Positions 44,520-54,861 of a stretch of 64,000 bases of DNA are shown one piece after another. Within the stretch, counting starts at the first letter, position 1, and the number at the start of each line of letters is the position of its first letter. The position numbers and the translations under genes were made by a program. Under the pieces are notes generated by a model. The model was not told the origin of the DNA, searched no databases, and saw only the letters and a list, made by a program, of their open reading frames with translations. This DNA comes from Endomychus coccineus. Taxonomy: Eukaryota; Arthropoda; Insecta; Coleoptera; Endomychidae. The DNA lies in assembly GCA_958510875.1 (NCBI GenBank), contig OY294069.1:160083111-160147110 (forward strand), read 5' to 3'.

Positions 44520-47500
44520 AATAAACGATTATTTTTTTACATCATAATTCTCACTAACCCTTCAAAAATATGTGAACAAAGTTACTAAGAGAGACAAATG
44601 TTTAGACCCGTTTGTGTATCGTAGTACTCAATTACATCTTAGTTGTATCAAGTATATAAGTCAATCTACTGTGTGGGAGGATGACCGTTAGTATATTATA
44701 TTACTCAGTTGTATTCAAGGAAACTGTGAAGAACTTTCAATCCAGAACATACTAGTATAACAACACGATATGCAAAAGGAGAATTGAATTATTTATTCAG
44801 TGGTAGCTAGCTTCGGAGAATTCAAATGACATGTCATTTGAATTTTAATGCATTTTACATCCTGTATCGATACACTGGTATAAAAACGACTATTTGGAAT
44901 GAATGCATCATATCAAGAAGAAATCGGTGAGGGAATCGCTATAAATATTTCATTGAATTCCTCAAAAGGCGAGTCAAAAGGACATCGCATGTCGAGAATT
45001 CAATTTACGAAATATTCTAAACTACACGGATATCAAATCATGAGACTAGATTTGAGTTACTTCGTCAAATAGGTAGGTATTAGTTATTTGGAAAGGAACA
45101 ATTACAAACAAGAGCAAAAATTTGAGTGTTGTGGTATATACACAATTGAGCAAAAATAAGGTACAGTCTAAATTAGGATTGAATTCAACGCATCAAACGG
45201 GTCTTCGGAGTCTCATTGGTTGCAGTTGAATGTGATATTACAGATTTTTAATCGCAGGAAAACTATGCTGGAATTTGCAAAGCATTCGAAACTCATCATT
45301 TCAATTGAATCTATCAATATGTCCTTCACATATAACTTCAAACTATCTATCTGTTTGACCGATATATGAAACATTCTTAACATGTGCGTAGCTAGGGGGG
45401 CTCTTGCTTTATAGCCTTCTCTGAAAAATTCAGCACCCCAATGAATTTATTTATGACACCTTTTATATTTAATTATTTTTTTATTAAACGTTATTGAACT
45501 TGAAAAATATTACTTGTTACAATTTTATATTGATGAATATCTATCTTCAATTACCATAGAAATTGAAATGATGAGCGATTTGAATTTAGGTGATATTCTT
45601 AAACAGTTTGTCAAGCAGAAAAATCGTAAATTAGACTTTACAGTTTAGTTCTAATTTTATAGTTCTAGATTCATGAACAGTTTTTGTTAGTACTTACAGC
45701 CGAAGGCAGTTGTTTTCTCGACCTTTTTAGTATTTTTCCACTATAATAATCAAAATATTCATTAACTTTCTTTTACTGGTTTTCTGTTTTTGTATTAGGA
45801 ATAAACATATTTTTGAAGAAAAATACGTTGTACGCATAATGCCTTTTTAATATTGAACTATAATATCAGTTTTATTCTTAAATAAGTAAATTTTCATTTC
45901 AAAATTCGCTTCAAAAAATGGGTAAAATTACCCGGAACTCTGAAAACTCATGTTCGTATGTTTATGTTTGTGAGGTTGAAAATAATTGAAGTCCATATGA
46001 TTTTTGAACATTTAATTCATACTCTATTTTCTCCTTTTTTTCGCTATATTGATTTTTGACTACAACAAATAATATATACTGGGATGTGGAGTAACCGAGG
46101 AGTGACAGTTGTAAGTGTTAAGCGGGGAAAGGGGGCTATCATTGAATATATACATTAGATTAATATATATTTGTCATTTTAATATTTATTACATTCTATA
46201 AATACATTAAATTAGATTAATTCGCGTTTATATGGAATATATACTTCATTTCGTTACAAAAATGGCTTTACGTACGTATTTTATTCTTATTAATAAAATC
46301 AAAATAGTTTAAATAATGATCGTCGACCCTGTTTGACTCTCTGACTTGGTTTAAATTCTAAATTTGAGTTGTGTTACGAAAGTAGACCAGAAATTTTATG
46401 ATTATTATTTATATTAACAAAGCGAAACTATAGAATTACTTTTGATATCCATAGTAAACCTAGATCCAAAGATGTAACGATTTCTTCAGATTGAATACAT
46501 CCTTTCAGACACAACAAACCATCCAATAATTAATTCAGCGTATTCTATAACACTTGAAACGCTGGCATTGGAAAAGATTCAAATGCCCTGAGAAAGATTT
46601 CTATGGAGAACTGCTGCCCCATGTTAATAATTAATAAACTAATTCATGAAAAATTCTACAAAAATAATACCACCAACATTTACCTTCCCATTTAAGAGGA
46701 ATGCGAACATAACGTACTTTGGAGCAATCTGGGATGAAAATTTTTAAATTATTTTGAAACGCAACTGAATGTACTCGTAGTATTTACACCAACTTAAAGT
46801 AGGTAGTAATTATTCTCCATAAATACAGAGACGCACACGGAAAAAAATCAAATATTGTGATCTTATTCTTATTTTTACTTTTATCATAGCATCCTTGCAA
46901 TAAATATTGCCATTTATCTCTAACCATTTTGTGCTTCGTATACGAAGGATGGTGGGTTGCTCTCCTGACTGCGAGATGGAAGGTTGATTAAGTGAAAGGG
47001 AAAAAAAACCACGAAAGCAAAGATATCTATTAATTTTAGACAATTTTCCCCATCCCCATTTTCAATGTAGTTTATCATGTATGTAGGTATTTAAATAATA
47101 AATGTCAAGCCTGGAAGCACCACAAATCGTCACGAATGCTGCGAATACTACGAACAGAGCGCACAGACAATAAGCAATTCACTTTTATCGACAAGTATCG
47201 AAAAACATTCAATGCATTCTCTTCGGCTCGGAGAAACGTCCACACTACCGAATTCGATTCGATCGCCCCTCGGTTCGCCCTGTTTGTTCTGTTCGTTTGG
47301 GCTAAACTGTTCAAGTCTAGAAGCACCACAAGATGCTGGCCTATTTGTTTGAATGTTACGCATGGTGAACGAAGAGTTACTAATATATCTAATAGCACAA
47401 TATAAGGAACTGTATGATACAGTGGACGTAGCGTCGAAGTAATACAAGTATACGTCACAAATTTTTATAAATTATGACACTCATATGTTTTTTATTTGGT

Positions 47501-47785
47501 TGGCTATTCATCTTCTTCCAAAAGTATTTCAAACAAAAACATTCCTTCATAAAAACTATAAATTTTATGTTAAACGGAATATTAAACAACAAATCCGCCT
47601 CGCACTGCTTTTAAATGGACACAGTTGCAACGAATCCGATCGGCCCGATGCGTCCCGTCCCAAGTCGAAGCTTAGGTTTATAAACAAAACAAAAGTAAGT
47701 AAGGTAATTCCGAGGTAATTTCAATTTTAAGATTTCCCCTATGCTTAGTATGACAATCACCTGCATTTATTTATCTTCAATAGTA
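44520..47785. other. Gene-free stretch; one perfect palindrome
   Basis: No supported gene in 3.2 kb. A 26 bp perfect palindrome is at 44819-44844 and a 14 bp palindrome (CTTCGTATACGAAG) near 46933. A direct repeat (CAAGCCTGGAAGCACCACAA against CAAGTCTAGAAGCACCACAA) occurs near 47106 and 47310. Overlapping frames at 47105-47458 on both strands are low-complexity Arg/Ser/Asn translations and are not believed. Confidence 0.4.
44819..44844. repeat. 26 bp perfect palindrome
   Basis: AATTCAAATGACA is followed immediately by its exact reverse complement TGTCATTTGAATT with no spacer. No flanking element or gene is recognised. Confidence 0.8.
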
Positions 47786-47789
47786 GACT

Positions 47790-47990
47790 TCCGCGGATAG
47801 CTAATTTTGAAAAATCTTGGCTTCCGGATGGATTCCGCGTCACAATAGCACGACTTGATGCCGACGTTTCGCCAATCATTACAGGTAACATCTTCAGGGC
47901 AGGCTTGAGACTTGAACTGAAACTGACTACTGGGTTCTGTAGCCCTATTTATTGTAGGAAAAAAATCCTTCACGAAACACAGTTCCAAAA
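47790..47990 (-). repeat. PLE terminal (pLTR-like) repeat, inverted copy
   Basis: Read on the minus strand, this copy (TTTTTTCCTACAATAAAT, CAGTTTCAGTTCAAG, CTGAAGATG, GGCGAAACGTCGGCATC, AAGTCGTGC) matches 50825-50985 on the plus strand. The two copies flank the split GIY-YIG coding sequence in opposite orientation, a pattern seen in PLEs. Confidence 0.8.
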
Positions 47991-48138
47991 CTATCTCAGT
48001 TTTCCTAATGTATCAGTGATCCCCATCCTCCTCTTCACTTAGGAGGTGTTCATAGCATTCCCTGTTCTTGCGGTAAAGTCTACATTGGTGAAACAGGTCG
48101 TACAGTAGCTACTCGTGTGAAAGAACATGAGCGCTGTA

Positions 48139-50514
48139 CAGGGTGTCCCATTTTGGGTACTTTTGCGGGGTATCTCCTTTATTTTTAAAGATAGAGAGTT
48201 GCGGTTTTCGCGACACTGTGCTACTTTTTCATAAAACTCAAGATGCCGTCAACAGAATTTTCATAGCCCTTTTAGTTTTTAAGATACAGGGCATTTCTGA
48301 AAATGTTGCATTTTGTGACCCCCCTCGTATCTCCGTTATCCTTCAACTTATCGAAAAGGTAAAATAACATTCTAATAGATTTTTTTCCGTAGAATGCAGT
48401 GGTGTAGATAACTTTTGTTACATATTTACTGTTTTTGAGTTATAAAGTAAACTTATGTTTTTTTAAATGGAACACCCTGTATATTTATAGACTATAAAAT
48501 TTGTCTTTTTTTTACCTTTTCAAAAATATATGATAGTATAAACTTTTTTTCAGAAACACGCAAATAATTGACAATTTTCAGAAAATTAAATACATATTTT
48601 AATAGTAGGCTATGGATAACAATAATAAACAAGTGCAACTTACATATTACTAACAAATAATTGGATACCTTGTATATAGGTATCTATTAAAAAAAATTCC
48701 CATAGATCTTTTTCTAACAGTAAGTTTGTAACAACAGTTTTGTGGCGTAAAGTGACAATATAACAAAAACACAAAAAAATAACATTATTAAAAAAAATTA
48801 AATGTGATGTTCAAATTGACCACCATTTTCTCTAATGCAAAATTGGCACATCTTTGAGATTCTTTGAATAGCGTTCAAAAGAACCATTGTTCTCATTCGC
48901 AGATTTCGAAAAGCTAAATGAATTGCCTCTCGAAGTTTTGCAATGCCGTCATATCGAGTTTTATATACTTCATTTTGTATATAACCCCATAAAAAAAAAT
49001 CTAAAATTGAGAGATCTGGTGATCGTGGAGGCCATCTAACAGGTCCGTTGGTACCTATCCATCTTTGAGGAAAGTTATTATTTAGAAAGGCCCTTAAGAG
49101 CCTAGAGTTATGACTTGGGGCACCATCTTGCTGTAGGTAAACAGCATTATACTGGGCTAATGGAATGTTTTCGAGCAGTTCTGGAATAACTTCCTCAAGA
49201 ATTTCTAGGTATCTACGTGCTGTAAGACCTCCTTCAAAAATCCTATAAACTATATGTCTACCCAAAATAAAACATGCAACCTCAACTCCAAAGCGTCCTT
49301 GTTGTGCCCTTTCAAACATTAAATGCAGATTTTCACACGCCAGTTCCTGGTATTGTGACGATTGAAAATGCCAGCACTTGAAATAAAGCATTCGTCTGAC
49401 CAAAAAACAAGTCTGCCAAATAAATCGTTAGCATCGATTTGTTGCAAATACCACTGGCAAAACAGTGCCCGGCGCTCGGCATCGCCAGGATGCAAATGTT
49501 GTAGTATATTAAATTTGTATGGATGATACTTATATTTCTTCAAGATCCTCTGAGCGTTAGTTTTTGGCACACCAATTTCCTTCTAAATTTTTATACATGA
49601 GGACGAAGATGTTGCTTCTATATATCCTAAAGTATCTATCTCTTTTCTTTCCCTGTTCTCTTTGTTGTATGTTTTAGGGCGCGGGTGAACAAATGATCCG
49701 TGCTCAACTAAATTTGCTTTTAAACGGGCAAATATCCCAAAAAACGGTTGCCTTCTTTCTGGATATCTAACAAGCAAAAATTAAAATGATAATAGAGATT
49801 TTCATAGCCATAATAGCTTACTCACCTTTGGAAATATAATTCCGAAGCTTCTTCAGAATTTTCATTACTCTGTATAAAACATACCATCATATCATATTTC
49901 TCATAATTTTCGTAAACTGCCATTATTCGAAAAAATTGATAAATATCTATTGAATAATGATACCAAAAGAACGAAAATAAACAGCTTAAATGCGATAGAG
50001 ATTTGATGTTTATTTCTGTTTCTTGTCATAAACAATATCAATGGCCTACAATTAAAATATGTATTTAATTTCTAAAAATTGTCAATTATTTGCGTGTTTC
50101 TGAAAAAAAGTTTATACTATCATATATTTTTGAAAAGGTAAAAAAAAGACAAATTTTATAGTCTATAAATATACAGGGTGTTCCATTTAAAAAAACATAA
50201 GTTTGCTATATAACTCAAAAACAGTGAATATGTAACAAAAATTATCTACACCACTGCATTCTACGGAAAAAAAACTATTAGAATGTTATTTTACCTTTTC
50301 GATAAGTTGAAGGATAACGGAGATACGAGGGGGGTCACAAAATGCAACATTTTCAGAAATGCCCTGTATCTTAAAAACTAAAAGGGCTATGAAAATTCTG
50401 TTGACGGCATCTTGAGTTTTACGAAAAAGTAGCACAGTGTCGCGAAAACCGCAACTCTCTATCTTTAAAAATAAAGGAGATACCCCGCAAAAGTACCCAA
50501 AATGGGACACCCTG
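48139..50514 (-). mobile_element. Tc1/mariner-superfamily (DD41D-type) transposon with nested termini
   Basis: Ends CAGGGTGTCCCATTTTGGG are inverted and flanked by TA (48137-48138; 50515-50516). The inverted repeats extend about 475 bp. Within each repeat, 341 bp from the outer end, stands a second inverted terminus (AAATGGAACACCCTG) followed by TA. Each end therefore resembles a complete 341 bp MITE (48139-48479 and 50174-50514). The minus-strand transposase occupies 48798-49923. Total length is 2376 bp. Confidence 0.94.
48798..49923 (-). pseudogene. DD41D-type transposase with a 59 bp intron, two lesions
   Basis: The start is the ATG at 49923 (MAVYENYEKYDMMVCFIQSN). Exon 1 ends at 49826 with a GTGAGTAAG donor, and a TTTTGCTTGTTAG acceptor restarts at 49766. 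This restores the DUF4817-like LYFQRYPERRQPFFGIFARL. A single in-frame TAG lies near 49583. Then come VPKTNAQRILKKYK and the first Asp (FWSDECFISS). A frameshift near 49345 leads to the second Asp (LQQDGAPSHNS) and the third (SPDLSILDFFLWGY), 41 residues apart by my count. The C-terminus is QFCIRENGGQFEHHI. With one stop and one frameshift it is close to intact; the source copy may be active elsewhere. Confidence 0.88.
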
Positions 50515-50814
50515 TACAAGGCTTCGTGACACCAGTAGATCTGTACTTGCGGAACACAAGTTTGACACTAATCATCAAATCCTTCTCGAAAATACTAAAA
50601 TCCTAGCCCGAGCCCCACACTTCTATCAGCGAAAAATCCTTGAAGGTATAAAAATCTTAAAACATCCAAACAATCTAAACCGTGACTCAGGATATTACCT
50701 TCCCAACATTTGGAAACCCATCCTCGAAAATTCCACTTCGCACATGATCACACAACGGCAGGGTCAGGTGCCAGAACGGAGTTAACCACCGGAATAAAGG
50801 CGGTGAACTGTGTA

Positions 50815-50990
50815 GCGTGAAGGATTTTTTCCTACAATAAATACGGCTACACAAACCAGTAAAATCAGTTTCAGTTCAAACCTCAAGCCTTCCCTGAAAA
50901 TGCCACCTGTAATGGTTGGCGAAACGACGGCATCAAGTCGTGCTTTTGTGACGCGGAATCTGTCCGGAAGTCAAGATTTTTGCATTTATT
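50815..50990 (+). repeat. PLE terminal (pLTR-like) repeat, direct copy
   Basis: Follows the PLE stop codon by about 30 bp. It contains GTGAAGGATTTTTTCCTACA, ATAAATACGGC, CAGTTTCAGTTC, CCCTGAAAATG, GGTTGGCGAAACGACGGC. The CTGAAAATG..GGCGAAACG pair sits where hammerheads occur in PLEs, but the CUGAUGA box is not conserved and stem I does not form. Confidence 0.75.
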
Positions 50991-50991
50991 T

Positions 50992-51470
50992 ACTTAAGTT
51001 TAAATAACGACCCAGCAATCTAGGTTATCTTGGTCCCAATTCTTCACTTATCAAACTGATAAGAACGCGACTGCCAACATTACCTAATTCCACTTGTCAC
51101 ATTGCAAATTGAAATTATCAAGTGCCAGAGTCAACATCTGTAATAGTCACAGTTGATAACTGAATTAGTGAAATTCCTCACGTAGGCGGCACCACTATGT
51201 ATTTTAATCCAAAGTTACTCACGATGAGATTGGGAACAATCTATGCGTAAAAATTATAAATACAGAACGATTACTAAAAATTGCCAAATAACTACTTGAG
51301 TAATGAGAATCTCGAAAAGATTAGATACTAGAACTTCGAAATATCCAGACGATCTCAGCCCACATCCACACTACAAGCAACCAAATAAAAAAACCTCCAA
51401 TTCTACAGTTTCATTATAAAATATATAATAATGTAAGTCTTCAATAACAATTATTCTACCACACAGTGAT
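50992..51470. other. Gene-free stretch, nothing recognised
   Basis: No supported feature between the PLE repeat and the LINE. Confidence 0.4.
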
Positions 51471-51474
51471 ATCC

Positions 51475-52675
51475 TCAGACCGACTGCAGCGGGTTCCGAC
51501 GATAGCCCTTGAAGCTCTCGCCGAATTATCACCTCTACACTTAGGTCATGAGAACGGCGTGTAGCTTAAAGGGCCTAGGCCACTGGACCAACACGCACTA
51601 CTCTCGTGAACACTCTTCGAGTTTAAGTGAGGCAATCTCTAAATGCCCCATACTAGAAATGAAGCAAGATAGCATGATTCCAGCTATATGTGTCACTTCT
51701 CCCAAAATCCTCATCCCGGATAGAGAAGTTTGGAGTAACGAAACTCTCCCCCTACTGCCACCAGATGGACTCGTATGGTTCACAGATGGGTCCAAGGTAA
51801 GTCAGACTTCTGGGGCAAGAGTGTACCAAAAAGGCCAAAGATCACTATCTAAGTGACTCTAGGCGCTTACTGCACGGTTTTTCAGGCGGAGGTCTACGCA
51901 ATATTGACTTGTGCCATGGAAAACCTGCGAAGAAACTATGTAAATAGGCGCATATATATTTGCACAGGCATTCGGTCGGCTCTGGGAGCTGTCAAATCAC
52001 CCAGTCACATCAAGGTTTGTCAAAGAATGCGAGATACCCTAGCTGAACTAGCCAAAAGAAATAAAGTTCAACTCATCTGGGTCCCTGGACACACTGGAGT
52101 TGAAGGAAACGAAATGGCCGACTCCCTGGCCAAGCGAGTGTCGTCTGGCGTCTCTGTCGGGCCGGAGCCAATGGTCGCTTTATCCAATTGCGTGGGGGGT
52201 CTCGCCCTTCTGGGCCAACTGAATAAAGAACGGTCTGAACTGTAGCGAGAATCATCACGTATGAGGCTCTCAAAGAAACTTCTTTCTCTGAACAGAAGAG
52301 ACATCAGAGAGACTAGAATCCTAACCGGTCACTGTCGTCTTAACAAACACCTTCACACTATTGGCATCTTAGATGACGCTATATGTAGGAAATGCAGATA
52401 TGCGGAAGAAACTGCCTCTCACATCCTGTTGGAATGCCTAACATTGGCATCCCTCAGGCACCGACACTTCGGAGAAGCAAAACTAGTCCCAGAAGAACTT
52501 ATGGAAGCCAGCACTGGCAATATTCTGGGTTCCTGGAGTGCCACAAACCTGCTAGAATAGAATAGGCTTCTGACCACGGTGTGCACAATTGGCCCAGCTA
52601 AGTGGCCGGAGTGCATTCGGTGGCTTAGCCTCCTCCCCTCAAACGATGATGATGATGATGGTGGTGATGATGACA
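51475..52675 (+). mobile_element. 5'-truncated RNase H-bearing LINE (R1/I/LOA-like)
   Basis: Three consecutive frames cover the C-terminal part of a LINE ORF2. They are a thumb/connector (51480-51840: VPTIALEALAELSPL, then WFTDGSK, which begins RNase H), the rest of RNase H (51853-52245) and the terminal CCHC-like domain (52261-52560). The 3' end is a GATGATGATG microsatellite (52640-52673). Compared with the AT-rich surroundings the coding part is GC-richer and little degraded, suggesting a younger copy. Confidence 0.85.
51770..52560 (+). pseudogene. LINE ORF2 C-terminus: RNase H and zinc-knuckle region
   Basis: RNase H begins WFTDGSKVSQTSGARVY (first catalytic Asp). It continues through QAEVYAILTCAMENLRR (Glu), where IYICTGIRSALGAV replaces the usual 'I.SDSQAAL' so the second Asp is altered, and ends WVPGHTGVEGNEMADSLAKR. 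After a break, 52261-52560 holds HCRLNKHLHTIGILDDAICR, CRYAEETASHILLEC and SLRHRHFG, the C..C..H..C motif typical of R1/I/LOA-type LINEs. RNase H removes the RNA strand during target-primed synthesis in intact elements. Two frame breaks and the altered Asp argue against function. Confidence 0.85.
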
Positions 52676-52679
52676 TCAT

Positions 52680-53072
52680 AAGATTGAGTTATAAACTGAA
52701 TATAACAAATATGTAATTGTTTAAAAGCAACAGAATCATGATAGGTGATGCATGACAATACCTTCGATAGAGATGAGTTTCCTGGAAACGTGTTGACAAA
52801 ATAATTGGTATTTCTGATTGAGTTATTCGATCAATCAAAAATACTTTTTTTAATACAAAAGTATACCCAAGTAAGTACTTTGGTTGGTTCACTTTGTTTC
52901 TACTGATCTGTCGGACCATAGAAATTATGAATACTTTTAAACAACTAGCTTTCTGGTATTGAATTATAGAGAATATATATATATTCATTAGAAGTAAAAC
53001 TCAAACCACAAAAGGAATATTATAAGAATCAAGTTAATAAGAATTAGTGGTTTAGGGATTGTAAAACAATTG
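52680..53072. other. Gene-free stretch, nothing recognised
   Basis: No supported feature; contains an ATATATAT run near 52976. Confidence 0.4.
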
Positions 53073-53073
53073 A

Positions 53074-53726
53074 AAATCAACGATCTCATGGTTCAAAAAT
53101 ACCGGGATATCAAAAATTATCTTGGTCAAGGGTGGTTGTGGAATCTAAAACGTGCGTCTTACTTTACGTTTGAAATAATTATGGCACTGTCACACTGACA
53201 TCATCAATAACCTACAAATTTCATACCTATTTATTTCAGTTGTAAAACAATAATGAACTATATATTAAAAATTATCTTGGTCAAGGGTGGTTGTGGAATG
53301 TAAAACGTGTGTCTTACTTTAAATTTTTGAATATGTTTTGTTGTGTCAGAATCTGTAAGTCATTGTGCTGAAATTTTCTAATCCAGTTTTTGAATCATGC
53401 CTCTTACCACACAGCGCAAAATTTTCATGATTGAAGCCTATTTTCGAACATGTGCGCTAGTTAATGTGCATCGAACAAAACTGGGGACATTTCCAACAAT
53501 TACTGTACTTTAGTTTTTCTTGTTACTAAAACCGTTATTTCATAATTTGTAGTTCATTATTGTTTTACAACTGAAATAAATTGGTATGAAATTTGTAGGT
53601 TATTGATGATGTCAGTGTGATAGTGTCATAATTATTTCAAACGTAAGACACACGTTATAGATTCCACAGCCACCCTTAACAAAGATAATTTTTGATATCC
53701 CGGTAGTTGTGATCGTCAACGAATTA
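53074..53726. repeat. Fold-back element with ~180 bp arms
   Basis: The left arm (53074-53263: CGATCTCATGG, CCGGGATATCAAAAATTATC, GTGTGA-type blocks, AACAATAATGAACTA) is inverted at 53551-53726. Next to the left arm, 53264-53335 repeats part of it directly (AAAAATTATCTTGGTCAAGG, again). The roughly 215 bp centre is unique. No coding capacity; probably a non-autonomous DNA transposon. Confidence 0.85.
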
Positions 53727-53727
53727 A

Positions 53728-54438
53728 AATATTACTTGATGAAAGTGTTGTACTGAAGGAGGTAGAGTTTCTGAATCTAAAGATACGGGCTGTCTAAGAG
53801 AATACCATATATAAGCAGATCGAACTATGTATCTGTACTGTAAAACCGAGTGTAAAACACGGCCCACGAGAATATTTTGAACTAATAAAAGTGTTGTTCT
53901 TGTCAAAGTGCGTAACAAATATGGATGTAAATCACTGACCAACAAGGCAAGATTAGAAAATGTATCAGGAATGTGTTCATATTTCAACATGTGAGAACAG
54001 AAACGGTCGTCGAGATACAAAATCTGAAATGGGGGGTAGGTATGCTTTCTCAGCTCGTCCTGAATATACAGTGAAAAATAAATTTCCAGAAACGATGTTT
54101 TGGAGATTTTGAAAACGGGAGTAGTTTTCAGGGTGAATATTGAGATACAAAGGGATGGGTATGTATTCTCAGCTCGTTGTGAATATGCAGTGAGGAAGAA
54201 ATGATCATAAATGCCCTTTTTATTCCATCATGTATGTGATTGTCACAGCCACTCATCATCATCATTATCATCATAATTATGCAGAAAATTCGAATTGCTA
54301 TATCAATTAGGAACATTTTGAAGGAGTAACCTTTGGCAACTTGCGCATAAACATTCCGTTTTTGGCGCGACGACGTTTCTGTTTTCACACCGGTTAAAAT
54401 GCGGCAGGTTTTCATATAAAATTCATTTTTTCCTATTA
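53728..54438. other. Gene-free stretch; imperfect local repeat
   Basis: Two related segments (GGTATGCTTTCTCAGCTCGT near 54037; GGTATGTATTCTCAGCTCGT near 54157) are about 120 bp apart, each followed by a GAATAT.CAGTGA motif. No gene recognised. Confidence 0.5.
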
Positions 54439-54439
54439 T

Positions 54440-54860
54440 ATTGTTGATACATTTTCATAAACAATTTAATAAATTGTAGGTAGGTGCTTCAATATTACTT
54501 ACATTGGGTATTAAAGGTATATCACTTTTATGTAGTTTCGGAAGCCCATAGATATAAGGTGCCTGCCGATTATGGCAAATTAATTTATTTTTCAATTCAA
54601 TAGAAATTATCTTATTTTTGTACCATTTATTTATTAATTTATTCATGTCATTTTGTACTGATAATGTAGGATCAGATTTTAATTTTTTGTAAGTTGTTTC
54701 ATCATTTAACAGATTTTATATTTTGTTTTGGTAGTCATTTCTATGCATTATCATGGTTTTATTACATTTATCCCCGTTCAAAAGTAATATTTGAAGGTTA
54801 GCATCCAAGAACTCTTTTGTGTGATAGTTAAAACGATTTTTTGCTATGCCTCTATTATTG
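54440..54860 (-). pseudogene. PLE reverse transcriptase fragment
   Basis: On the minus strand the frame 54455-54646 reads MNKLINKWYKNKIISIELKN, then APYIYGLPKLHKSDIPLIP and APTYNLLNCL. YGLPKLHK and the PTY.L motif are signatures of the Penelope RT fingers domain. Upstream (to about 54860) further PLE-like residues such as LNGDKCNKTM occur in broken frames. The catalytic YxDD and the GIY-YIG domain are absent. Confidence 0.8.
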
Positions 54861-54861
54861 A

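Larger units (their letters stand above)
48042..50785 (+). pseudogene. PLE GIY-YIG endonuclease coding sequence, split by a mariner-type insertion
   Basis: The first part (48042-48138) reads GGVHSIPCSCGKVYIGETGR, then TVATRVKEHERC: the CxxC-containing GIY-YIG core (GxVYIGETGR) with its catalytic-side arginine helix. The second part (50517-50785) continues TRLRDTSRSVLAEHKFDTNH, LARAPHFYQRKILEGIKIL, DSGYYLP and a stop. Deleting the insertion 48139-50514 and one TA copy joins the parts in frame (..ERC-TRLRD..), so this portion was open when the transposon arrived. The upstream RT domain is missing. It belongs to a PLE family different from the ones at 28-30, 37 and 44 kb. Confidence 0.9.

Noticed and set aside
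46930..46948. loxP-like palindrome CTTCGTATACGAAG
   Set aside because: It shares arm sequence with loxP by chance. The spacer and full arms are missing and no recombinase context exists.
47105..47458. Overlapping open frames on both strands (89-117 codons)
   Set aside because: Low-complexity translations rich in R/S/N from a locally repetitive, GC-richer segment, with no conserved motif in any frame.
50880..50940. Third hammerhead ribozyme in the 47.8-50.9 kb PLE repeats
   Set aside because: CTGAAAATG replaces the invariant CTGATGA, the base after the putative stem III is G rather than A/C/U, and stem I does not pair.
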